Of a stretch of 64,000 bases of DNA, positions 10,620-22,593 are shown piece by piece; the stretch's first letter is position 1, and each line of letters starts with the position of its first letter. This DNA comes from Durusdinium trenchii. Lineage: Eukaryota; Sar; Dinophyceae; Suessiales; Symbiodiniaceae. The position numbers were made by a program, and so were the translations under genes. The DNA is taken from contig CAXAMN010021363.1 of assembly GCA_963970005.1 (NCBI GenBank), positions 434,148-498,147 of the forward strand. The letters are read 5' to 3'. Under the pieces are notes generated by a model. It searched no databases. It was given only the letters and a program-made list of their open reading frames with translations, and was not told the DNA's origin.

Positions 10620-11300
10620 GACTTGAGTTCAAACTTGAGTTCAGAGTTGAGACTTAAGACAAACTCTTTGTTCTTGTTGTTGTCTCCTTTGTTCAATGTG
10701 TAATCCCGAGTACCTATTTAAAGACGGACCCCTATTTAAACAAAGTCATGTCGGAAACCCCTAAATACGTTTTATATGCGTTTTTAAATTGCCGCCCTTT
10801 CAAGCCGCTACTAAACTACCAACATTGCCGATTTTGGAGGAGCTTTTTTAAAATTAGGTTCCCCAATAATTAACAACCGTAACTACCCACCTCTGTCCAC
10901 CCTGTCTATCCACCATGACACGTCGTGTTTTTAGTCTAATGAAGAATATATATTCTAATAAAGGTTTTGTATGGTTTTGTAGGGGGAAAAGGAAGACCTT
11001 CGATCTGGAGGTTTTAATAAATGATGTTATATAAAATTGTCCTGGGTGACTTTTTGGTTTTGAAGCCCTTCCCAGGTTACCCTATTTTGGACCACCCCGA
11101 TTTCAGGGACCCCCTATTTAAAACAAATGCGACCGAGGTTTCCTTCTTGGGGGGGGCGACCCCGTGTTCTTTAATAGGTGGACCGGATTACTCAGACCCA
11201 TTAAATTGTACCAAAAAAAACAATGTTTACTGTAAATAAAAGCGAAATATGACTTTGGATTGTCATTTTTTTGGGGGGGTATCATATAGATATATATATA
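10620..11300. other. AT-rich island unlike its surroundings
   Basis: This stretch is visibly richer in A and T than its flanks, with repeated TATTTAAA motifs (near 10717, 10731, 11113), A8 and T7/G7 homopolymer runs, and a (TA)n tract at 11288-11303. The only notable frame is a 72-codon plus-strand ATG frame at 11021-11239. Its origin (inserted mobile DNA, organelle fragment, or replication-linked element) cannot be told by eye. Confidence 0.5.
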
Positions 11301-12884
11301 TATGCATGCGTGCAGCTAGTTGAAAATAGTTATTCAGTTGCACTCCACGGTACTGGTGAGCTGACTGGGGACCAACAATAGCTTTTTAACATGTCTTAAT
11401 AAACACAGTGCTTGCAATCAGTTTGCACCCAGCTTTGAACATCAAAACATGCACACGCATGCCGTGCAGTTACAGTCTATCATGGCTACTCCCGGGTCTT
11501 TCTCGGTGCGGCCCAAAGGGGCGCCGCTTAAGCGTCTGGTCTGGGCCTTGAACTGCAAGACGCCATCGCCAGCGGTCATGAGGAGACCCTCAATGCGTCT
11601 CTGCAGATATCTGGCCGTGTCCTGTGAAAGGTCGGTCGGCACGGAATCAGCAGGCAGGGTCGAGTCTGTGACAGTTCCATTGAATGTATATAGCTGAATC
11701 AGCTAACTCACTCCACTTTTGGTTGTTCTTCCGCTTCCTTCTATGGTGATGTCACGGAGTTTGGCTTACCACAAGAGTCCTCGCAAACAGCAAGTGTGTA
11801 AATATATATATATAGAAAAATATATACATATATGTGTGTAGTGCGTATAGTGGTCCTCTCGCCTCTGACAGATCTAGAGCACAAATCTGCCAATGGAACT
11901 GCTTACTTTCAGAGCCTCCTTGGTGGCAAAACCTGCTTTCGTCAGCAGGTGCTGGGGAGATTTCCGGCGCCCCACTTTCCTGGTGACCCGGCCAGCCTGA
12001 GCTTCCCAGGATCCAGAAGGCATGACTTGCTATATGATTGGGTCAACATGGTCAAACATCATGCTAGCATCATCAAGAGAACCAAAAGATATCGAAAGGC
12101 AAAGGTAAACGCACAGTAGAAGTCATGGCAAGTTTGGAGTCCAGCAAACCTGTGCAGTTTGAGAGTCATACTGCTGCAGCAGCTGCTGCAACAGCCAGCG
12201 CTCCACCTGCCGATTTGGACAGCGAAGCCCTTCCGCAGTCGCATTCCCACGCACCGTTCGCCCAGCCGTTCCATGGGGCCCTCCTCTTAAGCAGTCCCAG
12301 CTGGGAAGTGTTGTCAGAAAACACCGCTGGACTGTGTCCGTTTTTTTGCTCGTCTTTGACTGTCAGCACATCCTGCATGTTCAATGATCTATGCTGCGCA
12401 TGACCGCAACACATCTGTAACGATGTTGGCAGCAGTGTACTTCACTTTTATGTGATTCCCATATATTCCCATCCCGTCGGTCTGTTCGCCTTTGAGCTTT
12501 AGGAGATCTCCTTCAGCTTCGAAGATTGTGCCACCTTCCTGGCCGCAGCAACAGGGCGGATTTCAGAAGAGCCTTCAAATCGACAAACCTCTGGCACCCT
12601 GTTGGGGTCGGGGTAGACAGCGGTGAATGGCCTATAATGCTACAAAACTAGTCATGCTGAAGCAAAAGAATGCACTTGCAGTTTGGAGTTTGGATGATCC
12701 CGACAACTGGCCATCATCCTGATAACCCTCCTTTCTGCTGTCTATTCATCCCTAACCAAGGAGTAGAGTAGAGTTGGGGAGAGTTCACTTGCTCAACATC
12801 ATCAACACTGCAAACCGCAAACCCGGTTCTCCGAACTTTGCAAGGCCCACAAATTCCAACAAGGTCGTCTTCTTGCATCCATAC

Positions 12885-13105
12885 CTGATGACAACACTGG
12901 CAAGAACAAGGTCCAAGACATTCCAAGACCATTCTCATAAATGGGTCCAAAACGCTTCAAGGCCTCTCCAAGTCCCAATATAACCTTCATTAGACGCTAA
13001 ATGAGTACTACAAGCTACCGATATAACCACCATGACTACTGACAGCCACCAGCTTGGCCCCGAAACCAAACCAAAGGGAACTAGGAAAAACATTGCAACC
13101 CCGTT
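12885..13105 (-). CDS. Candidate exons, one hydrophobic
   Basis: The 12885-12996 segment follows a TTTAG acceptor and ends at CATCAG before GTATGG; it reads VILGLGEALKRFGPIYENGL in phase 0. Upstream, 13019-13105 follows a CACTCAG acceptor and reads a hydrophobic MFFLVPFGLVSG then WWLSVVMVVIS, suggesting a membrane segment. The gap between the two (22 bases) is too short for a normal intron, so at least one boundary is wrong. Confidence 0.25.
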
Positions 13106-13551
13106 CTGAGTGCAGGTCTTTCCAGTGACGTAATGCAGGTTGGCGGAGCCACCTACATTGCTGGCTGACGTGCGGCACAGCAAATGTCAGACCAAAAGCA
13201 AGAATCATATATTTAGCGAGTGGCTTTGGGGGCCCGCGGATTGACAAAGGACAACAGGATCAGTACAAAGGACATTGAAGCCTTGCAATATCCTGTCTAG
13301 CGTTTTTTTCACGATCTTTTACGTATATATATATATATGATTATATATGAGTTTGCTCCTGTCGCTTTGCTGACTTCTTTTGTGTGCGAATCTTTGCCTG
13401 CCCGATGCAAGTATCGGAAGACTCGTTGCGCTGCAACTGCAGTTGTGTCCTGATGAATGTGTCGGCACATCTGATTTCGGCGCAGTGTCAAGTCACCAAC
13501 GGTGTCCGATGGCCATCGGTCTATCCCATGTCTCAAAAATCCCGTCGCTCA

Positions 13552-13717
13552 TTAGATCATATTAGATCGATTCGTCCACGACGAAGCAGCTTCTCCAGCA
13601 AGGTCCCCAACCCAATCCAACCCACCCGTGCCAAGTACCGCCTTCGCTTCGGCGGTCCAAATACGCGCGGCTCCTGAGGTGAAACGATTGGCATCCCCCA
13701 GAGCGTAGAGCCTCAGC
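13552..13717 (-). CDS. Candidate terminal exon, unknown product
   Basis: A CACATTCCAG acceptor at 13718 opens a 55-codon frame with no internal start: LRLYALGDANRFTSG then IWTAEAKAVLGTGGLDWVGD and DLAGEAASSWTN, ending in TAA at 13552. Composition is Ala/Gly-rich and strongly protein-like compared with the other two frames of the same strand. No domain is recognised. Confidence 0.4.
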
Positions 13718-13868
13718 CTGGAATGTGTGCGAGTTGGCTGTCTGACTGTTGGATGGTTGGTGAGGTATGTTGATGGATAGTAGCAAGGCGGTGGTTGGCT
13801 GTGCTATCCTTGTTGGAGGGTCCTGCCTATTGCAGGACCTCTCCATGTGACCGACCTGGTGTCAAACG

Positions 13869-14066
13869 TCAAGTGGCTGCAGAATCCTTTTTCTTGCTTG
13901 CGACCGCCTGGTCGAAGGCTGAAGATAGCCAAAGCAAGCGAGGCCGATGCCTATTTGCCAATACAGCCATGCGCAATGCCCATCTTTTCCGGGCCGCATC
14001 GTCCGGAAGGCGCCACAAAAGGCCGTGGTGACGACGCATCAGACGCTCTTTCAACTCGTTCCAGGC
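13869..14066 (-). CDS. Candidate basic helical exon
   Basis: Reads LKERLMRRHHGLLWRLPDDA then RPRLLWLSSAFDQAVASKKK, an Arg/Leu-rich helical segment ending at a stop at 13869. It lies upstream of the 13552-13717 exon on the same strand. Splice borders are not clear, so the assignment is weak. Confidence 0.25.
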   Translation of the reverse strand, partial: AWNELKERLMRRHHGLLWRLPDDAARKRWALRMAVLANRHRPRLLWLSSAFDQAVASKKKDSAAT

Positions 14067-14884
14067 CAGGGATCAAAGCCACGACGTCGTCTGGGAAAGA
14101 GTGGAGCAGGTTCTTTCTCATTGTCTGGGGACAATGAAATGGATTGCGATTGCGAACTTGCAACCCTTCCTGCCGGCACAATCTTTTCACAAAATGCAAC
14201 TGGAGCTGCAACTGGGGTTCAGAGGGCTCAGGTGCCGCTCGCGACAAGGTTCTCGTGTCATCTCCATGCGCAGCATGTAGTGAGCAGCTTGAGGTGGTCC
14301 TTCGGTTTCAGGCCCGTGGACGCTTGCCTTGGTTCCCATAAGGCGAAGGATCCAAACGAACAGAAGTCAACACAAGACGTTGCTTTTGACAGCTTGCTTA
14401 GTCTGCTTGTCAAGTTTCTTTCTAGCTCAGGTTAGTGGCGCTTCATCTAGAGGACAAGTTTGCAAATAGTTATATATCTGTGTTATCTTCATAGTTGCCT
14501 CATGTTGCCTCCATGTAGACAGTTTTCCAGGCTTTGCGACTGTGCTCTTCAATCTGGGTGAGGCAAATATGTCGTAGGTGCTTGCGTGAGCATTTATTTC
14601 TTCCAGTGGGTTGCCCCCTCATTACTGACAGAAATATTGGAAACTACTCTGACGACATGTGAGATGAAAATGCAGCTATTCTAGCAACTTGGCATCTTGT
14701 GGTAAGACTACGGTAAGCCCAGCTGGTTCCCGGTGCTGCTTGAAGGTGGACAGGCAGGAGACGCAGCAATAAAGCAACACAACACTAATTTTGAGCAGCC
14801 TCAATTACACCAGCATCGACCCCAAAAAGCAGCGGCAGCTTGTTCTTTTCACAGGCTAATCTTGAAAGTTAAAAGGAGACATTC

Positions 14885-15195
14885 AGGATCATCTCAGCCC
14901 AGCTTACAGAAGAGAGATGGGAAACAAGGCAGAATCACCTCAGCCCAGCATCCAGAAAAGAGATGGGAGACAGAATCATCTCAGCACAGCGTCCAGAAGA
15001 ACGATGGGAGACTAAGGGAGACTAAGCAGAATAATCTCAGCCCAGCATCCAGAAGAGAAACGGGAGACAAATGGAAACAAAGCAGAATAATCTCAGCCCA
15101 GCATCCAGAAGAGATCTGGAGACAAAGAAGGACAAAGCCAAACAAAGGGAGACAAAGGGAGACAAGCAGAATTTCCTCAGCCCAGCATCCGGAAA
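14885..15195 (+). repeat. Minisatellite with CTCAGCCCAGCATCCAGAA core
   Basis: Six diverged copies of a unit containing CTCAGCCCAGCATCCAGAA followed by GAGATGGGAGACAAA-like sequence occur at about 14892, 14939, 14970, 15034, 15092 and 15176. Spacing varies from about 31 to 84 bases. It makes a 185-codon Gln/Arg/Ser-rich plus-strand frame (14733-15290) that is a by-product of the repeat rather than a gene. Confidence 0.75.
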
Positions 15196-15299
15196 TCATC
15201 TTGGCTCAGGATCGTTTCTACGCAAGAATTGAGATCCCCTCATGGCAAAGCTGCATGAGGAAAAACAAAGGACCATTCTTTCTATATTAAACCATATCC

Positions 15300-17460
15300 T
15301 CACAAATACAGTTACAGTAGTTCTACCTTACCCACTACAGTGCATTTTCTTACAGCATTTTTGAGTTGACAGGAATACGAGTATTTCCAAAACTGGCATG
15401 TTTGGGTGTGTTCGGCCGCTCTTTCAAATAGCTCCGAGAAAGCAACATGTACGGTACCCAAGAACGATGCCCTCAAATTTTCACGAGGGATAAGCCAATG
15501 AGCAGGGACCGGGAGGAAGCGGGGTCTTGGGCAGAGGCATTTCACATCTCTGCTCATTTCTTTTGACCCAGTGCCCCTCAATCACTAACCTTTTGCCGCG
15601 TGGCGCTTGGCGCTCTGCGGAAGAGCTTTGGGCGATCTTCGACCAGCTGCCAACCAAGCCGCCCAGGCAACATCCTCCACCGCAAAGTCTAGGTCCGCAT
15701 GGCAGACCTGTTGCCTGCTGTCCTCATGATCCACAATTGCTGCTCATCTTTAACCCCTGTCGTTTTGCAGCCTTAAACCGCTTGTGAGTGGTCTGAGGTC
15801 CTTGACAATATACAAAAACCACGTCAACATTCTAATTATATTGGTGTTTTTGAGCTCTTCAAGCAGCATTGGGGCATCCCATCCCTATAATGTTAGACTC
15901 CGCACAGGGAAAATCCCTGCCCCGGGGAGCCTTCACCCGCACGTCGCCCGCGAACTCCGAGTTTCAATCCAGAGATGCAGGACGAAGACCGACTTGTGGC
16001 CCCATCGGCTCCGCTCCTCGTAGAAGGAGTCAAAGGTCAATCGATAAACACCTGCGTTCACCGGTGCGTCGGTGCTCTTCGGTGTGTGGCCTGCCGAGGT
16101 GTGTGTGTGTTTTTTGGTTGTGGTGCACCAATTTGGGATCTACTGCATTCTACTGCAATGCAAATGTCCCGACATGTGCAAAGCATATATATATAATATA
16201 GAGGGTCTCCGAAGTAACCGTCATGAAAACACTCAAAAAGATTCAAAAAGGACATTGCAAACACCAAAAAGATCTTTCAAGGCAAACCTCTTAAAACAAA
16301 CATCGAGACCAACGCAGTTCTGCGGGCTGATGTGGTCTGACCTGCAAGTGTCACAACCCACGACGCGAGTGGATGAAAAAGGATGGGTTCGTCATCGACG
16401 TTCTCAGAAGCATGAACTCCCCTCCCGCTTGCGGACTCTTGCAGTATGAGTTCTTCTGCAAGACAATAAGCCAGGAAAGTGAAGAATGAAGAACCAGGAA
16501 ATGGAGGGACTGAGAACGATCTCATACAAACAAGCTGCGACGCCTCCCTCGATTTCCAGGATTCCTTCCTACACGTGTATGTCACCGATGCCGCCTGATA
16601 CATGATGACACGGCAATGCAAAGAATCTGCCTGCCACCTTCTTCCCTGTGTTGCCAAACTATGATTGCATCAACATCGAGATACTTAAGCATACTTAAGC
16701 AATGTTCTACTGCTATAAGTTCTCAACGTACTGAAACACTCAGCCCACTGAGGTCTTTGTGTGGTCTTGGTCGTTGATGAACATGCCATTCTCAGACTAA
16801 GTAGGAGGTGAAACCCGAAAAACTGTGTCACACAGGCCTGGAACGGCCTGTCCCATTTTGTCCACCTCAGCAAATCTCTGTCTTCCATGCCACCACCGAT
16901 TCCACACGACCACATAAATCGCAAAAACGTGTTGCATGGGCCAGAAAGATCTAGCATGGCATAGCATGGCAGCGAATTGAACTCAAAATGATCTCAATTT
17001 CCCTTCCAAAGTACTGCCGTGACAATTTCCGAGGGATCTGGCAAGCTGGGATCCACTGGCGAGCCGCCGTGCTGCGCAAATCGATCTGGAATGAAACCTG
17101 ACAGAGAAGGTTCTACTCAACATCCCGAAGAAAGAAACTCAAAAGTCCAACCATCCCATGCCACTGCTTTCGTCCATCTTTAGTCCCAGTCTTTATATGA
17201 TAGAAATTCATGCAGAAACGGCACACAGTGATTTCGATCATGCCAGGGCACCAACTTTTGCAATCTGAGTCTCAGTACAGTTCGGTCCCAAGAGAGACAG
17301 TCGATGCCACCAGTTGCGGTGGTCCAAGGTGGACGCCGAAATCCTGGGAACATGGAAGGAGACTGGGGCGATCTGAGGGGACGTCTGTCCAGCGCTAAGG
17401 TAGATCAAATCATATCAAGTGAAATCCAATTACATTTGGCCACGTCTTCCGCCAAAAACC
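15300..17460. other. No gene resolved
   Basis: Open frames are short. TG-rich DNA near 16096-16115 and a (TA)n tract near 16183-16200 are the only simple features. Minus-strand frames near 16277-16657 and 16685-16957 have mixed composition but no clear splice borders. Confidence 0.35.
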
Positions 17461-17464
17461 ATTC

Positions 17465-17572
17465 GGCACTCCTCCTCCTCCTCCTGCTGCTGCTGCTGCT
17501 GCTACTGCTACTGCTACTGCTACTGCTCCTCCTCCTCCTGCTGCTGCTGCTGCTGCGACTGCTACGACTACT
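17465..17572. repeat. CTC/CTG/CTA trinucleotide repeat tract
   Basis: About 108 bases of imperfect trinucleotide repeat: CTC, CTG and CTA blocks, then CTC, CTG and CGA/CTA. It reads as poly-Leu or poly-Ser/Cys on the plus strand. It is followed by AT-rich (TATTA)-type sequence. Long frames across it are artefacts. Confidence 0.9.
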
Positions 17573-17956
17573 GTATAATTATTATATACATAATATTACA
17601 ATATATTACATATAGATTCTAGATCAGAAATGGGAAGGGAGTGCTTTCTAGCTACATTTGAACAATTATATCGATGGCTGCCTCGACCACACCACAATTG
17701 CAAAAACCAAACATGCGCCTCCTCTTGACAGGCCTAGTAGCCTACTATATAAAACACGCCCCGGCCATCAACCAAACCCCCAAATGCGAGTGCCAACCTT
17801 CATCACATCGTCCCAATATGGTTGCTGCCACGAGTCTGGAACTTGGGATGCCGTTGACGTCCAGCTTTGTGTTCAAAAGTGTGATTGGATCCCGGAAAGT
17901 GGACGCTTTGCGGATAGATGTAGGTGCATGGGACGCTCTCCCCATCCGAATCCTCA

Positions 17957-18403
17957 CTTGGCCGACAGTTTCACCCCACCCTTTCGTGCACCATGGTCCT
18001 TCATGGCCCAATATGAACCAATCTGCATCAATGGTTTTCCAAGTCTACGCTGGCCGCCAGCTGCACATTCTGCAAGACCTTTGACAGCCTCTGTGCTCCA
18101 TGGAATCTTGTCCAGTCCCAATAGCTTGTAGGTTGACATGCCTGCTAGTGCTGAAGTCCAATCGAAACCATTCTGTCTGCTCAATTGGGGACTCTACGCC
18201 AACTAGTGCTGAAACATGTCCCTTTAGTCCATCCACTTTCCAGGCCTCAAAGGCACTGCGTCGCAAGAACACAGCCAGTGGAAGAATTCCCGTCCACAGC
18301 GTGCCATCACCTGTCGCTGCCAACCTCTTGGACCCGGTGACCGCAACGATGTAAAGTCCCACAGCGGCCATCTTTGTTGTTTCTACATCTTCTTTGTCGT
18401 GTT
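17957..18403 (-). CDS. Candidate coding segment in two overlapping frames
   Basis: An ATG in good context near 18372 (AAAGATGGCCGC) opens MAAVGLYIVAVTGSKRLAAT and continues with a hydrophobic WTGILPLAVFLRR. Further on, another frame becomes more protein-like (STYKLLGLDKIPWSTEAVKG, then LGKPLMQIGSYWAMKDHG) and ends at a strong donor, GCCAA before GTGAGG. Either an unrecognised intron or a frameshift near 18180 separates the two halves. No domain is recognised; an N-terminal membrane segment is possible. Confidence 0.35.
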
Positions 18404-18970
18404 GTGCAGACTCTGTCATCTGACAGTGCGTGCCATTTCATTTCGACCATTTGTTCTATTCTATTCTCGTGTAAATGTCTAAGAATCCAGTTTTGCTTCT
18501 GGATGCTTCTGGTTTGGCTTTTCTTGCAGCATGCCACTGTGTCTCTGAGCTCGTCCTTCTGGAACCCTAAACCAGTCTAGTTGATAGCGCAGTTTGCCGT
18601 TGGTGCTGATCTTGCACCCAGAAATCCCAAAGGTCCCTCAAAATGTTGAAAACAAATTTCCACAAGAATGGCAACCAACAACACAAACAATTGAAACTCG
18701 GACATTCAATGAATCCCTGCAATGAATTAAACCTCCTACTGTTCGTTGCAACCTCTGGCTCCTTCCAATCATCAAAAAACTTTAGGTTGAGACTTTGAAG
18801 AGTGGGGAAAGCCTCAGTCACCTCAGATACCAATTATGCGTTTGTCTATATATGTATACTTTTTGTGACAGCTTTGACTTTAGATTACTTCACTATATAA
18901 TCACTATATATATAATATATAGTAGTTTTGAATATTATCGAAAACTATGTATTGAAGACAAAAAGACCAC

Positions 18971-19335
18971 CTCTCCCATCCCATACTTTCAAACGTTGAG
19001 CCCGGTTTAAGTCACGAAGACCTTCCACCGAGCGGCCTTCTCTCACGATATCCCACAGGAGAAGCGACCGGTGCACAGCGGCCTGGGTCAGGGCACTCAT
19101 GTTCCCTGCTTCGAGGATTGGGGTGTGTTTGGGAGTGGAGATGAGTGGAGTACGTGCTTTTGGGTGGGGGTTAATATATGTCCGTCGAAACCTCTGGAGC
19201 CATGGATATATAAGCCTCCATGGAATAGCCATTTTGGTGAACGACAGGGTTGACCAGGGTGCCACATGTTGCCACGACCCCACCGCCGATTCAACCATTG
19301 CGCCCAGTGTCTGAAGTTCCAGCCTGTCTTCCGAC
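18971..19335 (-). CDS. Candidate long exon, unknown product
   Basis: Bounded by TTTTCCGCGCAG (acceptor) and GGGAGAG before GTGGTC (donor), 365 bases. The frame contains SEDRLELQTLGAMVESAVGS, a basic WLQRFRRTYINPHPKAR and VHRSLLLWDIVREGRSVEGL near the end. No family is recognised. Confidence 0.35.
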
Positions 19336-19450
19336 CTGCGCGGAAAACGGCCGCCGCTGGCCAGGAGCAAGGGCACCTAGTAGATTAGATTATATATATC
19401 GGCGATGCAGCTAGGCTATATGTGAACATTGATTTTAACTGCATGAGTAC

Positions 19451-19569
19451 CTTGAAGCATTATGCACGTTGAAGCGGCCACTGCCCGTGCAGCCGTGTCC
19501 GCTGGCCTGCCTTTGGCAAAGATGTATCCAACAGCCCATGCCGCCCCGCCAGCAAAGCAGACCAACCCC
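19451..19569 (-). CDS. Candidate hydrophobic exon
   Basis: Follows a TTATGCAG acceptor and ends at TTCAAG before GTACTC. The frame (GLVCFAGGAAWAVGYIFAKG, then ADTAARAVAASTCIMLQ) contains a likely membrane-spanning helix. The exon starts in phase 2 and ends in phase 1. It lies downstream, on the same strand, of other weak exon-like frames at 19640-19850. Confidence 0.35.
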
Positions 19570-20401
19570 CTGCATAATGAGCTGCCAATGCAAGGAGGTC
19601 CTTGGAACAACGTGACACGGAGTAGAACACATGTCATATCAATGTGATACTCCTGGACCAGCGTTCTGCAGGTCCAGCCTGAGTCCAACCACCAACAACA
19701 TGACATCCAAACCAAAGAATGAGTGCCTCAGTCCACGCAAACAATCCCCAGACCGCAACCTGCAACCTTCAGTCAGGGCTCCGATTGTAGGAGAGACTTC
19801 AGACCAGCTGATCCCGTCCTTAACTGTTAGAAGGGCCATGCGTGAAGACACGTCAAGTTACCCTAGTCACCAGGAGAACCTGTGAGCTTATGAGAGTTGG
19901 GGAGATGCGAAGAGAATGGACATCAGCTTCTAAATACTATGATATAAGACCTTGGACATAATGATGTCAGAAGAACCTTGGACATCATATCGTATAATAT
20001 TATATTATCTATCAGTACTTTAAAAGGCTTCTCCAACTTGTGCCATCTAAGCTTTGCCACGGCCGCATCTTTTGTCTGCACTGTTTTTGGCAGCTACGCT
20101 AGTAGCTACGCTAGTGGCAAGGCATTCTGACTTTCTCAGCTCCCTGGCTAACCACAACACCAGTCGGTATCAGTCGGACCCATGGGCAATGTTGGACCTG
20201 AGAACCATCGGGTGAGAGGCCAGGCGACCGATGTTCTAAGCCACCTGGCACAAAAGAGTGAAACAACGCCAAAAAGTGGTTGGCGATTCATCATGCGCAC
20301 ACAGCAGGCACAATCACTTGCAACCATTACGCAGGCATAGTGATATTGTTCATTCTATCTCACATTCTCATTCGGACATCCCGAGTGTGCGCATTCCCTA
20401 A

Positions 20402-20655
20402 CTATGAGACATTGGACTTTTCTGGCCGTGGAGGTGGTGTAGACGGTCGACCGTTTCGAGGCTCTAAAGCACCCAAAGGAGGCTTCAAAGCGCCTAACGC
20501 CGTGAAATCCTCAATGTGCAAGTTGGGGACGAACATGTGCACAGGGCCATCCTCTGCTTGGTTCTCTGGCAAATCCGAAGCTTCAGAATCACAAAGCGAT
20601 GGAGCCATCTCAGTGGGATTGAGATCGGGCTCAGATTGCTTCGCGCCAAAGTCAC
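20402..20655 (-). CDS. Candidate terminal exon, acidic and Pro-rich
   Basis: Opens after a TTGAG acceptor and reads SEPDLNPTEMAPSLCDSEAS then AEDGPVHMFVPNLHIEDFTA, a Pro-rich tail and a stop at 20402. It lies 0.5 kb downstream of the 477-codon exon on the same strand and could be the end of that gene or a separate one. Confidence 0.35.
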
Positions 20656-21159
20656 CTCAATGATGGGGCAACAGTCGCTAGGTTTTGAGCATCTTGCTTA
20701 GTCATCTTAGTCTGAAAGCAGGGGTTCAACCCCCCCTGACCTGCACATGTGGTTGTTCCGCCCAACCCAAGTGTGCTTTTGTGCGGCTCTGCAGCTTTAA
20801 AGCTTTAAGGACACACTCCTGTAAGAAGCTCGACCTCTAAATGCCAAAGTATCTTTTTGAAATTGCGCATTGGAGGCCAACCAAAATCCCAAAAAAACAA
20901 CCAATAACCAGGGAGTCAGAGTCTTGATTTGACTTATTTCAGATGGTCTATAACGGTCTATGGGCTAGCCCGACCACAGCGGCTTTCTACATCGATTGCC
21001 CATTCATACTACCAATTGCTTATGACTTGGAGTTCCCGTACCTCATCTGCATGCAATTTCAATGCCATTGTGTGCTCTCACTGCACTGAGAAGGGGGGCA
21101 AAAGCCGTGGTCAAAGCTTCGTTTGGACATTGTACAGGGTACGGTATTACATTGAGTGG

Positions 21160-22593
21160 TCATTCTTCTTGGGTGTTCCGCGTGTGTGAGCGCAATGCTC
21201 TCTCCAAAGGATTCCAAAAGTAATTACTGTACATGTAGGACGGGGTCCCCAAACAGCTGGAAGTCCTATGCTCGGCCCAGGCACCCATGCTCGGCTCCAC
21301 GAGCTGGTCAGGCTCACGTGCAGGAAGTTTGCCCGTCAGTCCCGTCAGTGGAGGAGAAAGGCATGGTGCAAGGCAAGGAGCGACGGAAGGAGTTTGTCGG
21401 ACACCTGGAGATTCCTCGTTTCGAGCCTCGATGCCATGCAGGACGCCATGCGGCTCATCATCTTGTGCTGAGGTCTCACCACTCGGTTGAGTCTCACAGC
21501 CACCTGCATAGCTTGGCCACTTCATTTCCTCCTGCTCTTCCTCATCATCCTCATAAATAATGCTGTCAACACTATCATCCACCACACGTCGGTGCTTCAG
21601 TGCTTTGGCTGAAGTGGGTCGTGCCCTCCGACCTCGAAATCCCAGGGAGGCTCCTTGAGGCATTGGAATGCCATGGCTATCGGCTTTGGCTTTGGCTTCC
21701 ATCGCCTCAGAGCTCCTGGGCTCCTCCGTTCGTCCTGTATGTGGAGCACTTTGGGGTCGTACCCGACGCACGGAGGCTCTTCGTGGCGTCGCTGGTGGAC
21801 GGCCCGGTGGCTTCGATGGTCGCGGAGGCCGGGACTGCATCACGGTGTGCCGGTGACCGGCCGGTGCATGTGCGGCTGCTACAGGCATCACCGGGGCAAC
21901 TCCAAATGGAGGGACAACAGCGACGCAAGGCGTCGATTTGGTAAAAGGAACCTTCACAGGGCTGCTTGGGCTGCTTGGCTGCTGTGAGCTGATTGGCCTT
22001 CGCCCCGTAGCCATCGCAGAGATGTGCTGCATCACACGCAAATTCAAAGGAGCTGGTTTTGCTGCAGGCTGCAAATCTTCCTCTGAGGGCAAAATCACAT
22101 CAATCCCACCTGGAAACATCCTTATCCTGCATGCGGCCAGCATTGCATGTAAGAAGTCATCAACATCATCTGGGTCACAGCTGGGGGCACGCTTGAAAGC
22201 TGCAAGCAAGCGAGAGAGGGCAGCATCAGGGATATCTCGGTACATCTTTGCACCAGTTGCCTCGTCTAAGGCATGAACCCTGGCACTTCCCATGGTCGCC
22301 CGATCCTCCACCCAGAGACGTATCCGGTGAGCACCGCAATCTCTTCTGCAGCTCACGAGAACTGGCCCATTCACTTCGTGGCTTGAATCCCAAATTCGAT
22401 TTGAATCCAAGATGCTACCAGCTCCACCACCACGAAATTCGGGCGAGATTTCGTAAATGCTGCCACAAGAAGATGCCGTGCCGGCGCCGACCGTGCCGAC
22501 CAAGGTCCATTGACTTCCCCGTCCGGATGAGCTTTCACTCAAGCGTGCCAGCTCATCAATATGCCGGCGCCGAGTCTCTCGGAGCTTCCATTC
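21160..22593 (-). CDS. Long Pro/Ser/Ala-rich protein exon (477 codons)
   Basis: The frame is the longest in the window outside the retroelement. A strong acceptor, CATTTTTACTCAG, sits exactly before a phase-0 codon at 22593, so the ATG at 22671 is probably intronic and the true start lies in an upstream exon. Visible parts: a basic helix (WKLRETRRRHIDELARLSES), a Gly-rich segment, a compact helical unit (AALSRLLAAFKRAPSCDPDD then HAMLAACRIRMFPGGIDV), then a long disordered region rich in Pro, Arg and Ser with an acidic run (YEDDEEEQEEMKWPSYAGG). No known domain is recognised. The last 40 codons before the stop at 21160 may be read-through into an intron. Confidence 0.6.
   Translation of the reverse strand, partial: EWKLRETRRRHIDELARLSESSSGRGSQWTLVGTVGAGTASSCGSIYEISPEFRGGGAGSILDSNRIWDSSHEVNGPVLVSCRRDCGAHRIRLWVEDRATMGSARVHALDEATGAKMYRDIPDAALSRLLAAFKRAPSCDPDDVDDFLHAMLAACRIRMFPGGIDVILPSEEDLQPAAKPAPLNLRVMQHISAMATGRRPISSQQPSSPSSPVKVPFTKSTPCVAVVPPFGVAPVMPVAAAHAPAGHRHTVMQSRPPRPSKPPGRPPATPRRASVRRVRPQSAPHTGRTEEPRSSEAMEAKAKADSHGIPMPQGASLGFRGRRARPTSAKALKHRRVVDDSVDSIIYEDDEEEQEEMKWPSYAGGCETQPSGETSAQDDEPHGVLHGIEARNEESPGVRQTPSVAPCLAPCLSPPLTGLTGKLPAREPDQLVEPSMGAWAEHRTSSCLGTPSYMYSNYFWNPLERALRSHTRNTQEE

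Noticed and set aside
17304..17615. Poly-Leu frame
   Set aside because: Produced entirely by the CTC/CTG/CTA triplet repeat.
20715..20740. T-arm-like CAGGGGTTCAACCCCCCTG
   Set aside because: A hairpin is present but no matching tRNA body or acceptor stem surrounds it.
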